Source: Hordeum vulgare subsp. vulgare (taxonomy: Eukaryota; Streptophyta; Magnoliopsida; Poales; Poaceae). From it: 64,000 nt of DNA. Both the position numbers and the translations under genes were made by a program. The stretch lies in contig NC_058523.1 of the NCBI RefSeq assembly GCF_904849725.1, positions 109,060,189 through 109,124,188 of the forward strand, read 5' to 3'. Every line of letters begins with the position of its first letter. Within the stretch, counting starts at the first letter, position 1. Shown here piece by piece: positions 1 to 11,030 of this stretch. Below the pieces are notes generated by a model, which did no database searches, was not told the origin of the DNA, and worked only from the letters and a program-made list of their open reading frames with translations.

Positions 1-1123
1 GTAGGTATGGTGGACTCATATGGGACAACTTTGGGTTTATGGAAGTGGATGCACAAGCAGTATTCCCGCTTAGTACAAGTGAAGGGTAGCAAAAGACTTG
101 GAAGCGACAAACTAGAGAGCGACAACAGTCATCAAAATGCATTGAGATTAACTAACAATGAGTGCAAGCATGAGTAGGACATAAATCACCATGAACATGA
201 ATATCATAGAGGCTATGTTGATTTTGTTTCAACTACATGCGTCAACATGCGCCAAGTGAAGCCACTCGAATCATTCAAAGGAGGATACCATCCTATCATA
301 CTACACCGTAGTCATCTCAACATTCATGTTGGCATCCAAGACAAACCATTATAAGCTCCTAGCTAAGTAAGCATGGCATCAGCAACTATGATCTCTAAGT
401 TGTCATTGCAAACATGTTCTTCTCACAACAAGGCTGAATCAGGAACGATGAGCTAGTCATATCTACAAAAACAAAATAGATCGAGTCCATACCAGCTTTT
501 CCAGGCTCAGTCACTTCATCATATATCGTCATTATTGCCTTTCACTTGTACGACCGAACGATGTGAACAATAATAAGCGTGCTCGTGCATTGGACTAAGC
601 TGGAATCTGCATGCAAACACAAAGGAGAAGACAAAGTAATATGGCTCTTTAACAGATAAGCAGATATGCATTCGAGGGCCAGTAAACATTGTAACCATGA
701 TCTTCTACCTTGACCCAAAGAAAAAGAAAACTATTTACACGGGAAAGCTCCCAACAAGCAAAAGAAGAACAAGAAAATCCTTTTGGGTTTTCTCAAACTA
801 GACAGACACACGAAAAGAAAACGAGAAAAAGAAATAAACTAGCATGGATGATACAATGGCAAAGTGTGAACACCGACAAACAAAGTGAAAGCATAAGCAA
901 GAATGTAAAGTCGGTGAGAAGCACGTACTCCCCCAAGCTTAGGCTTTTGGCCTAAGTTGGTCTACTCCCAAGGATGGTCCGGGCGACACCCAAAATCATA
1001 ATGGGGGTTGTACGGGAGCGCTGCAGCCACTGCCTGATTAGCTACCTCACGGAGACGAGCAGCCTTTGCCTCCCTCTCATACTCCTCTGCCTCTCCTCTA
1101 GTTATGTAATATCTTCGTTTTTA
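1..1123 (-). other. Non-coding 3' internal domain of the Athila-like element
   Basis: No convincing gene is present. Between about 960 and 1080 the minus strand has a short peptide-like stretch (motifs EEYEREAKAARLREVANQA and a following stop) that looks like the tail of the small ORF at 1124-1339. An inverted pair around 935-955 (AAGCTTAGGC / GCCTAAG) lies just left of it. The rest is AT-balanced, mostly purine-rich sequence with many stops in all frames. It is assigned to the element because nothing interrupts it and the 3' LTR has not been reached. Confidence 0.5.
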
Positions 1124-1339
1124 CTATTCACATTTATCGGAGATGAATTCTTCGGGTCCGACGTGGTGAACAAGTGTATCAAACTCGTCTTTGAAACCTA
1201 CCTCAATCATGAATTCATCAAAAGGTCATTCACATGGTTGTACCTGTGCGTTCCTTGGTTGGTAAGGGTCGGGCTCCCGAATCGCAATACGGGGACCTCT
1301 CTTGCTTGAAGAACCACCATGATAGTTTCTCCTGAACAT
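1124..1339 (-). pseudogene. Small 3' ORF of the Athila-like element, broken
   Basis: Reading from an ATG at 1339, the frame runs 71 codons with one internal TGA after codon 37 and ends at a TAG (1124-1126). It starts MFRRN and is rich in Gly, Ser, Arg and Lys near the N terminus, then becomes acidic (DEFMIE, FKDEFDTL). I do not recognise a domain. Residues after codon 38 still read sensibly in frame, which favours one nonsense change over random sequence. A plausible intron lies directly upstream (1349-1570). Athila elements can carry an extra ORF 3' of pol; whether this is that ORF or a shortened gag start is unclear. Confidence 0.4.
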
Positions 1340-1348
1340 CTTCCTTTT

Positions 1349-1570
1349 CTGAAATTTACAGTGACTCTAAGGAAAAGTGAACAAGGCTCAAGAAAACTCA
1401 TAGCAACTACTCCCACAAGTGCCTAGAGGCCATATTACGCACCAAAACTACACATGACCAGCTAAAATTAGCATCCAAAGCTCAACAACATGGTCACCAA
1501 GGCATCAAAAATACGCGAAGTATAAGGCACTAGAGAAAAAACTAATTGGACCAATAGAGGAGTCACTTAC
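1349..1570 (-). other. Candidate 222-nt intron before the small 3' ORF
   Basis: On the minus strand a strong 5' splice-site match, GTAAGTG (1570-1564), is followed 222 nt later by ATTTCAG (AG at 1350-1349), only 9 nt before the ATG at 1339. This is inferred from consensus only. Transcript reads are needed to confirm it. Confidence 0.35.
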
Positions 1571-2120
1571 CAAGGAGTAATTTCCCCAAAACAGTTCGGA
1601 GAATGGTGCTTTCAGCAAGGAGATCGAAAATCCCAGCAAGAGGAGCAAGAACACGGGTTTGAGCTGCGAAAAGAATTTTTCTGGAGGTAGGAGAAGTGGA
1701 TGAGAGCTAGAATGAGTGGAGGGGATGCATGTGGGCCCCACAAGCCTGCCAGGCCCGGCCAGGGGTGGTGGTCGGGCCTCCTGGGCTTGTGACCCACTAG
1801 CGCATCCCCCGGACTAGCTCTTCGTCTTAGTATTTTCAAAAGTTTCCAGAAAAAATCATACATGATTTTCAGGACGTTCGGAGAACTTTTATTTTCGGGG
1901 TACTTTTCTACGGGACGCTAAAATAGAAATCAGGGAAAACTAAACTAAATCTATTATTTTTCTTCTAAGCAACCGAAGGTGAAAGCTTGGAACACAGGTT
2001 TGTGACTCCTCGATTCATCCATCTCATGGTCATCGAAAGAAATCCGTCAATGAGGTTGATCAAGTCTCCTTGGCAAACTTTTCGAATCGCAAAAGAGAAT
2101 GGAGAATTTTCGAATAGTCA
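1571..2120 (-). other. Non-coding spacer after protease, Athila-like element
   Basis: This spacer contains no gene. A segment near 1730-1800 repeats a phrase of the element's LTR near 6110-6160 (shared words CACAAGCCTGCCAGG and GGCTTGTGA), so the internal 3' domain and LTR share a related GC-rich patch. I cannot tell whether this is duplicated LTR material or a common ancestral module. Confidence 0.45.
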
Positions 2121-2498
2121 CTAGGTCACCTCAATGGGGATGTGTATCTCCCCAACAAGCAAATCATACTTCATCTTAACAGGAGGTATAGGGCATTCAA
2201 AGCTCCCAATAAGAATCGATGAAGTTTTTTCTATAGCATTGATGCAATCTACTTGATATTGTTTCTTCGGAAAGTGCACCATATGCTCATTACCGTTAAC
2301 ATGGAAAGTGACATTGCCTTTGTTGCAATCTATAACAGCCCCTGCAGTGTTTAAAAAGGGTTTTCCGAGGATGACCGCCATGGCATCGTCCTCGGGAATA
2401 TCCAAGATAACGAAGTCCGTTAAGATAGTAACGTTGGCAACCACAACAGGCACATCCTTGCAAATGCCGATAGGGAAGGCAGTTGATTTCTCGGCCAT
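2121..2498 (-). pseudogene. Retroviral-type aspartic protease domain, Athila-like
   Basis: This 125-codon frame ends at a stop at 2121 and continues in register the gag frame upstream, from which only a TAA (2499-2501) separates it. Typical protease features include the hydrophobic DFVILDIPEDD segment and the ILGKPFLNTAGAVID motif that forms the second half of Athila/Gypsy protease domains. The catalytic DTG region would lie upstream in the preceding frame (near GNYARTDLCDLRAGVSV), where no clear D-S/T-G is seen. The enzyme would process Gag in virus-like particles. No reverse transcriptase follows, unlike autonomous Athila elements. Confidence 0.7.
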
Positions 2499-4876
2499 TT
2501 ACAGAGAGATTTCAGTGGGTGTCAACTTATCCAGTTCAAGTCTACAATAAATAGAAAGAGGCATAACACTAACACCGGCTCTAAGGTCGCATAAATCAGT
2601 TCTAGCATAGTTGCCTTTAATGGAGCAAGGTATAGTGGGCACTCCGGGATCACCTAGTTTCTTAGGAGTTCCACCCTTGAAGGTATATTTAGCGAGCATG
2701 GTGGAAATATCAACCTCAGGTATCCTCCTCTTATGAGTAACAATATCCTTCATGTACTTAGCATATGGAGACATTTTGAGCATATCTGTCAAATGCATTT
2801 GCAGGAAGACGGGTCTAATCATTTCTACGAAGCGCTCAAAATCCTCATCATCCTTTTTCTTGGATGGTTTGGAAGGAAAGGGCATGGGTTTCTGAATCCA
2901 CGCTTCCCTTTCTTTACCATGCTTCCTAACAGCGAAGTCATTCTTATCGTATCTCCTAGCTTTAGGCTGTGGGTTATCAAGATCAACAGGTTCAATCTCC
3001 ACATCCTTGTCATTGCTAGGTTGAGAATCATCATGAACATCACTATTGATATTATCATTAGGCTCATGTTCATCACCAGATTGTGTCTCAGTATCAGAAA
3101 TAGAGGCATCGTTTGGATTCTCGGGTGTATCAGCATCTGGGTTGCTAGCGTGCAGGTTCCTATCCTCTTTCTTCTTCTTTCTAGGATGACTAGGTGCATC
3201 AGTGCTAAGTCCTTGAGAATCTTGTTCAATTCTCTTTGGATGACCCTCAGATACAAAGGTTCCTGGGTCATTCTACCGCCTCTAGTAACGGCTGTGATAG
3301 AATTGTCATTCAACTCATTGAGAAAGTCATTCTGTGCTTTCGGTACTTGTTCTACTTGAGCAGTAACCATAGAGGCGTGTTTACTCAAAAGCTTAATATC
3401 ATTGATATTTCTGTCCACACAAGCACTTAAATGACTAAGCATACGAGCATTCTGTTCCAATTGTCTGCTAACATAATCACTGAAACTCTGTTGTTTGGCA
3501 ACAAATTTATCAAATTCATCCAGGCATAGGCTCGCAGGTTTATCAAAAGGAATATCACTCTCATCAAACCTACGCAGAGAATTTATTTCTACTACCTGTA
3601 TCGGGTTATCGAGACCATGGATCTCTTCGATAGGTGGTAGATTTTTGACATCTTCAGATCTAATGCCTTTCTCTTTCATAGATTTCTTAGCTTCTTGCAT
3701 ATCTTCAGGACTGAGGAATAGAATACATCTTTTCTTCGGAGTTGTCTTAGGAGGTGGTTCGGGAATAGTCCAAGCATTCTCATTGCTCAAGATGTTATTC
3801 AATAGGATCTCAGCTTGTTCTACAGTTCGTTCCCTAAAAACACAACCGGCACAATTATCTAGGTGGTCTCTATAAGCATCGGTAAGTCCATTATAGAAGA
3901 TATCAAGTATTTCATTCTTCTCAAGAGGGTGATCAGGCACAGCATTCAGTAGCTGGACGAGCTTCCCCGAAGCTTGTGGGAGACTCTCTTCTCCAGCTTG
4001 AGCAAAGTTGTATATTTCCTACAAGGCATCTTGCTTCTTATGGACAGGGAAATATTTTTCAGAGAAGTAGTAGACCATATCCTGGGGGCTACGCACACGA
4101 CCAGGAGCAAGAGAAGTGAACCAAGTCTTAGCATCATCATTTAGCGAGAAAGGAAACAGCTTGAGGATATAGTAGTGGCGGATCTTTTCCTCACTAGTGA
4201 ATAGGGTGGCTATATCGTGCAGTTTGGTAAGATGGGCTACAACTGTTTCAGACTCATAACCGTGAAAAGGATCATATTCGACCAGAGTGATTAACTCAGG
4301 GTCGACAGAGAATTCATAATCCTTATCGGTCACAAAGATAGGCGAAGTAGCAAACTTTGGGTCATATTTCATCCTAGCGTTCAGAGATTTTTCTTTCCAC
4401 TTGAGTAGTAATTTCTCAACATCGTAGCTATCCTTACACGCAAGAAAATCCTCAGCTATCTCTCCCTCCATAACATAACACTCAGGCATAGCAGGCAATT
4501 CACATCTAGGAGAGGTAGTTCTAGTAGGCAAAATAGCAGGTACTACTTCAATAGTATCAGCAGTTTCAGAACTATCATCACATCTAGCAGCAAGTCTAGC
4601 AATTTGTGCATCAAGGAATGCACCTAGTGGCAAAGCAGTATCAAGCATAGCATCATCAGGCAAAGCAGTATCAAGCATAGCATCATCATAAGCATCATGG
4701 GCAGCAAAAGTAGCATCATCAAGCACAGGCGACATATCAAGATTTCTAGCAGGAGGTGGTGTCACAAACTTACTCATAACTGAAGGTGAATCAAGTGCAG
4801 AGCAAGATGGCAGTTCCTTACCTGTCCTCGTAGTTGAGGGCAAGACTTTTGTTCTTTGATCTATCGGATTCCTCAT
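2499..4876 (-). pseudogene. Gag polyprotein, Athila-like element, broken
   Basis: The likely start is the ATG at 4876 (MRNPIDQ), 51 nt past the PBS; the longer frame that opens inside the LTR is not used. The N-terminal third has short Ala/Asp repeats. The retrotransposon gag domain lies around 4430-3880 (motifs DDAKTWFTSL and YFSEKYFPVHKK, then EILDIFYNGL). The frame is broken by an in-frame TAG at 4019-4021, by a one-base frameshift near 3247 (the frame moves to the one ending at 2499), and by a TAA at 2499-2501 that separates the protease. Both stops can be explained by single C-to-T changes from Gln codons. No CCHC knuckle is visible. Gag would form the particle shell; as written the gene cannot make it. 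Confidence 0.8.
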
Positions 4877-4926
4877 AGTGACCAGCACACGTAAATCCGA
4901 AGTGACTCGGAGAATATAGCTGTGCG

Positions 4927-4944
4927 TCCCCGGTAATGGCGCTA
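4927..4944 (-). other. Primer-binding site, tRNA-Asp type (degenerate)
   Basis: The minus strand reads TAGCGCCATTACCGGGGA, 11 bases inside the LTR boundary. This closely matches the TGGCGCCGTTGCCGGGGA site complementary to the tRNA-Asp 3' end that is used by Athila elements; three substitutions are seen. Confidence 0.75.
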
Positions 4945-5129
4945 GAAAAAGGTCTTGATAACCCACAAGTATAGGGGATCGCAACAGTTTTCGAGGGTAG
5001 ATATTCAACCCAAAATTATTGATTCGACTCAAGGGGAAGCAAGAGAATATTCTCAAGTATTAGCAGTTGAGTAGTCAATTCAACCACACCTGAAAGATTT
5101 AGTATCTGCAGCAAAGTATCAGTAGAAAA

Positions 5130-5256
5130 GTAGTTTGATAGCGACAGTAGCAACGGTAACCAGTAGCAGCAAAGTGATAGCAGTAGCGACAAAGTAACAA
5201 CAGTAGCAACAGAGTAACAGTAGCAGCAGTGACAGCAGTAGCAGCAAAGTAACATA
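5130..5256. repeat. Degenerate AGC/GTAGCA microsatellite block in the LTR
   Basis: The plus strand is an irregular run of GTAGCA, AGCAGT and AACAGT units broken by AAAGTAAC. On the minus strand it reads as Cys/Leu/Val-rich nonsense in several frames, so the ORFs over it are not genes. Confidence 0.8.
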
Positions 5257-6065
5257 GCAAGGACCATTAGGAAAGACTCGTAGGCATTGGATCGGTGATG
5301 GATGATTATGCCGGATGCTATTCATCATGTAACAGTCATAACACGGAGAGATAAGTAACTAGCTCCAGTTCATCAATCTAATGTAGGCATGTATTCCGTA
5401 TGTAGTCATATGTGCTTAGGGAAAATAACTTGCATGACATCTATTGTCCATCCCTCTCGTGGTAGTGGGGTCCTAATGGAAACTACGGGATATTAAGGTT
5501 CTCCTTTTAATAAAGAACCGGACCAATGCATTAACACTTGGTAAATACATGAACTCCTCATACTATGGTCATCTCCGAGAGTGGTTCCGTCTATTGTCAC
5601 TCCGGGGTTGCCGGGTCATAACACATAGTAGGTGACTACAACTTGCAAGATAGGATCTAAAACACACATATATTGGCGACAACATGATAGGTTCGGATGT
5701 GAAATCATGGCACTCGGGCCCTAGTGACAAGCATCAAGCATAGCAAAGTAGTAGCAACATCAATCTCAGAACATAGTGGATACTAGGGATCAATCCCCGT
5801 CAAAACTAACTCGATTACATGATATATCTCATCCAACCCATCACCGTCCAGCAAACCTACAATGAGATTACTCACGAACAGTGAAGAGCATCATGGAATT
5901 GGCGATGAAGGAAGGATGATGATGACGATGGCGACGATCTCCCCTCTTCGGAGCCCAGAACGGACTCCACATCTGCCCTCCACAAGAAGAACAGGAGGTG
6001 GCGGCGCCTAAGTATTGTAAAACGCGATGAACTCTTCTCCTTGATTTTTTTTTCGGACGAAAGAG

Positions 6066-6076
6066 GATATATAGAG
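6066..6076 (-). promoter_or_regulatory. TATA-like box in the Athila-like LTR
   Basis: The minus strand reads CTATATATCC about 315 nt from the LTR start, with GC-rich sequence on both sides. This position suits the U3/R border. Assignment is by consensus only. Confidence 0.5.
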
Positions 6077-6389
6077 CTGGAATTGGGGGCGGCGGAGCTA
6101 CGAGGGGCTCACAAGCCTGCCAGGCCCGACCAAGGGGGCGCGGGCCTGGTGGGCTTGTGAGCTCCTGGCTCCGTCCCTCCAATTGATTCTTGCGTGATTA
6201 TTTTTTATATATTCCACGAAAAGTCCTCGTAGATTTCCAGGTCATTCCGAGAGCTTTTATTTCTGCGCAAAAACAACACCATGACTTTTATTCCAGGTCA
6301 GTCCGGGTTAGTTCCATTCAAATCATGCAAATTAGAGTCCAAAACAAGGGCAAAAGAGTTTGGAAAATAGATACGACGGAGACGTATCA

Positions 6390-7418
6390 GGATACAATTT
6401 ATCAGAGGGAGAAGACATGATTTACCAATGGCATCATGTATCAGGGGAAGAATACCACAAGAATTTTTGCATGTGCAGGGTGCTATTGGATAATAATCCG
6501 ACCATGGGTGTCGTGGTGCACAAAGGACCCGATGTGAGTATCGGTACTCAATCAGAGGTAGAATGCAATGCATCGAATTATAGAACATCTGGAAAATATT
6601 GATACTTAAGTACCAAAGGAATTTTATGATTTCCAGGTTGGTGTATCAAATTCAGATGCTCCGATCAAATACAAGTAAGTTGAATGGACTTAGATGGACA
6701 ATCAATCAAAGTCGAATTTGCCGAGAACGAGCTCATGTTTGGAAAAACATTTGAGCCAGAGAGGTAACTTATAAGGATCAACTGATGATTGTGTGCATTC
6801 ATACACACGTAGAATCAACAAGATCAAAGGAAATCACAAAGGAGTTTAACCAATGTTGCTAGACATATGGGTTTAACCATAACACAAGCAGGTGAGGAAG
6901 GTCATGAATAATAGGCTATTAAGGATTTTGGAAGATCGAATAATAATTAGAAGGACTTTGCGAAAGACGTGAACAACTGAGGATAAACGATTGCCCGATA
7001 ACATAATTCGTCGTACCTTGTATAACAAGAACAACTGGAAAGAAAATATGAACGACATTTTTATGTAGTCGTCCATATGGGTTGACAAAGGACGGGAAAT
7101 CGCAAAAGCGATGAGCACAAGTTCTCAATAGAACATCGAAGAGTAACTACACTTCTTCTGACGGATAAAGACATCGTCTTGAATACGGGGTTCTCTGGGA
7201 GGAAGTATTTACGAGAACCTAATGTTAGAGTTAGCAAAATCTTTAACCTGAAAGAGAAGAGAGAGTAGAACCAAGAGTATAGCAAAGGAGTAAAAGGTAC
7301 TAATACCACCCAATTGAGATGTGGGCAAGTAAGCCACAACATCAGTGTTCGTAAAGTTTTTCAAGTACTAGACTCAACTTCGGCCAAGGAGTTGGAAAAG
7401 GGGCTACCTACAGGAAGT
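6390..7418 (-). other. 5' leader of Gypsy X, no intact gene
   Basis: The stretch from the PBS leftward to the Athila-like insertion has no recognisable gag. Short minus frames (for example 7061-7342) show no motif. A pyrimidine tract ending TTTCAG (about 7270-7250, minus) resembles a splice acceptor. By analogy with G1 and G2 an extra ORF could sit here, but stops are frequent and I see none. Confidence 0.5.
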
Positions 7419-7432
7419 CGGCTCTAATACCA
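7419..7432 (-). other. Primer-binding site of Gypsy X, initiator tRNA-Met type
   Basis: The minus strand reads TGGTATTAGAGCCG, three bases past the LTR boundary at 7436. It matches the TGGTATCAGAGC consensus with one change and fixes the minus orientation. Confidence 0.85.
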
Positions 7433-7435
7433 ACT

Positions 7436-9194
7436 TGTGACGCCCTCGATTTAATCGTACACCAATCATGCATGCAAATGCGTACGATCACACTCAAGGA
7501 CTCACGGGAAGATATCACAAGACAACTCTAGACACAAATAGAACATACAAGCTTCATATTACAAGCTAGGGGCCTCGAGGGCTAAAATACAAAAGCTCGA
7601 TAAGCACACGAGTCAGCGGAAGCAACAAATATCTGAGTACAAACATTAAACATGAGGTGCCTTAAAGAAGGCTAGCACAAAAGATACACGATCGAACGAG
7701 GCGAGGCCTCTTGCCTGGGAACCTCCTAACTACTCTTGGTCTTTAGCAGCCTCCACGAAGAAGTCACCATCGGGGTGGCAGGCGTTGGCAAGAAACTCCA
7801 TCTCCTGGGCTCCATCATCTGGTTGCAGCAACGGATCAAGGGGACAAAGGGGGAGCAAAGCAATGGTGAGTACTCATCCAAAGTACTCGCAAGACTTACA
7901 TCAGATCTATGCTAAGTATGCAATAGTATCAAAGGAATGGGTTTATATGTGGACTGACTGCAGCAATGCAAGAATAGAGAGAAGGCCTAGTCCTATCGAA
8001 AACTAGCATCTTCAAGGGTCTTGCAGCAATAGACGATAGTAGAGCAGGGGTACCACAAGTAGTAGACATATTGTTGCAACAATAATAATATGAGGTCACG
8101 CCCAGAGATTCTCCCTCAACTCCCTACGAGAAAGCAATCCCGGAGCAACTATTCCAGTTAAGTAACAGTTGTAGTTGTATAAGATCACGACACAACTCCA
8201 AGTCGTCCTGTAACCGTGGACACGACTATCTGAATAGTTAACTTGTTCCCTGCACGGGTGCACAACATATTCCCCATCACGCTCGATAACACTCTGGACG
8301 GACACACTTTTCTGGGTAATGCTCGGCCTCGGAATATCGACACGTCGTAGCCCCACCTAAGCTCAACAAAGAGGCCAACCCGCCGGTCTAACTCCTAAGC
8401 ACAAAGAGGTCATGGGCCCACTTGCCCTCTGTGCTCTTCCACGATGCGTGGGCGGCCGACGTGAGTCCTAGCACCCCTTACTACAAGCGTGATGCATCTC
8501 GGGTCCACTCGAGCGCCCGCTGCTCCATTCCTGACGTCTGAAGAGATTTTGCTGATACCACAACATCGAGTACCCATAATTCTTCCCATGCAGGCGGTTA
8601 GTGCGTAATAAGGCCTTCCGACCAACCCAGATGAAATACCCAAATCTATTATCATTTTAATTAAGTCATCGACACATCCATGCGGGAATCCACCCGCCTA
8701 ACATCTTTTCATCAAAGATCCCAGTAACATGGTCGTGTAACTGTGTGGTTGTACCATCAGGGGGAATCCGAGGTATCACCCTCATTGGATTCTGAATGAT
8801 GTATCCGTCAAGTTGGACTTAGAGGAATCACCCTCGAGGGTCCCACACTTGCGGGGTTGCGCGACAGAGACATCACCGGAGTGGTGAAGGAGGAATCACC
8901 CTCGATAACCACGACCGACTAGCTGTACTATAGAGATACCATCTTGAGTACTTCGCGAGGTCTCACCCTCGGTACCCAATAGTAGCTCTGTAGCGCCGCA
9001 CAACTAAGGGGGGTGTAAGCGATGTGTCGGTCCTGGCTCGTTGATCAGGGATCAAGACTTGATAACAAAGCGGGGCAACTGGACTAAGGGGTCAGAGGGG
9101 ATGATAGCTCCACCTATACTAAATAGTTTTGAAGTACGGTACTGAAAGTAGCGGTTCATCAAAAACAGGCTATGCATCAGATATTGGAACTAAC
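7436..9194 (-). repeat. 5' LTR of Gypsy X, PBS-proximal part
   Basis: The plus-strand end is TGTGACGCCCTCG next to the PBS. The segment is interrupted at 9194 by Copia A. It holds no gene; short frames at 8096-8655 are chance ORFs. It continues at 17831. Confidence 0.75.
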
Positions 9195-11013
9195 TGTTGG
9201 GGAACGTTGCATGGGAAACAAAAAAAATTCTACGCACACGAAGACCTATCATGGTGATGTCCATCTACGAGAGGAAATTTGGATCAACGTACCCTTGTAG
9301 ATCGCACCACAGGAAGCGTTAAGAAACGTGGTTGATGTAGTGGAACGTCATCATGTCCCTCGAACCGTCCCACAAACCGTTTCGCGATCCGTTCCATGAT
9401 CCGTTCCGATCTAGTGCCGAACGGACGGCACCTCCGCGTTCAGCACACGTACAGCTCGACCATGATCTTGGCCTTCTTGATCCAGCAAGCAAGACAGAGA
9501 AGTAGATGATTTCTCCGACAGTGTGACGGCACTCCAGTGGTGGTGATGATCTACTCCTGCACGGCTCCGCCCGAGCTCCGAAGAAATCCGATCTAGAGGT
9601 AAAACTATGTGGTCTAGGGTTGAGTTCCACGTGGAAAAAGTTGTCTCAAATCATCCCTAAAACACCACTATATATAGGAGGGACGGGGAGGGCTAGCCAT
9701 GAGGGACTAGCCCTCAAGGTGCGCCGGCCAAAGGGAGGAGGAGGACTCCTCCTCCAATTCGGTTTGGGAAGGAGGAGTCCTCCTCTTCCTTCCCACCTCC
9801 CTCTTTCCCTTTTCTTTTTCTTTGCTTTTCGGTATTTCTTTAAGTGGCACCATGGGCCCCTTGGGCTGACTCCACCAGCCCACTAGGGACTTGTGGCGCC
9901 ACCCTATGGTCTTGGGATCACACTCGGGTGGGTGGGCCCCTCCCGCTGAACTCCCGGAATCCATTCGTCACTCCCGGTACACTACCGGAATTGTCCGAAA
10001 CTTTCTGGTGATCAAATGAAACCATCCTATATATCAATCTTCGTTTCAGGACCATTCCGGAAACCCTCGTGACGTCCGTGATCTCATCCAGGACTCCAAA
10101 CAACATTCGGTAACCACACATATAACTCAACTATACTAAAACATCATCGAACCTTAAGTGTGCAGACCCTGTGGGTTCGAGAACTATGTAGACATGCCCC
10201 GAGGTACTCCTCGGTCAATATCCAATAGTGGGACCTGGATGCCCGTATTGGATCCTACATATTCTCCGAAGATCTTATCGGTTGAACCTCAGTGTCAAGG
10301 ATTCATATAATCCCGTATGTCATTCCCTTTGTCCTTCTGTATGTTACTTGCCCAACATTTGATCGTCGGTATCCGCATACCTATTTCAATCTCGTTACCG
10401 GCAAGTCTCTTTACTCATTCTGTAATACAAGATACCGTTACTTACACTTAGTCACATTTCTTGCAAGGCTTGTGTGTGATGTTGTATTATCGAGTGGGCC
10501 CCAAGATACCTCTCCGTCACACGGAGTGACAAATCCTAGTCCTGATCCATACTAACTCAATGGACACCTTCGGAGATACCTGTAGAGCACCCTTATAGTC
10601 ACCAGTTACGTTGCGACGTTTGATGCACACAAGGTATTCCTCCGGTACCACTCAGTTAAATGATCTTGTGGTCATAGGAATAAATACTTGACACGTAGAA
10701 AACAATAGCAATAAAATGACACGATCAATATGCTACGTATATAATTTGGGTCTTGTCCATCACATGATTCTCCTAATGATGTGATCCCCTTATCAAGTGA
10801 GAACACTTGCCTATGGCCAGGAAACCTTGACCATCTTTGATCAACGAACTAGTCAACTAGAGGCTCACTAGGGACAGTGTGTTGTTTATTTATCCACACA
10901 TGTATTTGAGTTTCCAATCAATACAATTCTAGCATGGATAATAAACGATTATTATGAACAAGGAAATATAATGATAACTAATTTATTATTGCCTATAGGG
11001 CATATTTCCAAAA
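9195..11013 (-). repeat. 3' LTR of Copia A
   Basis: 1,819 bp, the usual BARE/Angela LTR length. It is bounded by TGTTGGGGAACG on the left and CATATTTCCAAAA on the right (plus strand). The purine-rich tract lies directly right of it. Confidence 0.9.
9668..9678 (-). promoter_or_regulatory. TATA box of the Copia A 3' LTR
   Basis: CTATATATAGG is conserved at the equivalent position of the partner LTR (16512-16522) and of Copia B (21452, 42450). A self-complementary GAGGAGGACTCCTCC / GGAGGAGTCCTCCTC block lies just upstream in U3. Confidence 0.7.
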
Positions 11014-11030
11014 GTCTCCCTCTTGCACTA
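11014..11030 (-). other. Polypurine tract of Copia A
   Basis: The minus strand reads GTGCAAGAGGGAGAC directly before the LTR start. Copia B has GTGCAAGTGGGAGAC in the same place, so this is the plus-strand primer site. Confidence 0.75.

Larger units (their letters stand above)
1..6389 (-). mobile_element. Non-autonomous Athila-like Gypsy retrotransposon, partial
   Basis: The element reads on the minus strand from its 5' LTR (4956-6389) leftward past the window start, so its 3' LTR is outside. The order is LTR, a PBS resembling the tRNA-Asp type used by Athila elements, gag, aspartic protease, then about 2.1 kb of mostly non-coding sequence with a small extra ORF. No reverse transcriptase, RNase H or integrase follows the protease, so it depends on enzymes supplied in trans. 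It interrupts the interior of Gypsy X at 6389/6390. Its second TSD copy is outside the window, so the insertion cannot be proved by TSD. The family name is not assigned. Confidence 0.8.
4956..6389 (-). repeat. 5' LTR of the Athila-like element
   Basis: This 1,434-bp LTR begins TGATACGTCTCC at 6389 and ends GGGTTATCA at 4956 on the minus strand, giving perfect TGAT...ATCA ends. It contains a TATA-like box (6066-6076) and a trinucleotide-like repeat block near its 3' end. The PBS follows immediately, which fixes it as the 5' LTR and fixes the orientation. Confidence 0.85.

Noticed and set aside
5016..5328. Leu/Cys/Val-rich small membrane-like ORFs
   Set aside because: They are translations of a microsatellite-like repeat in an LTR.
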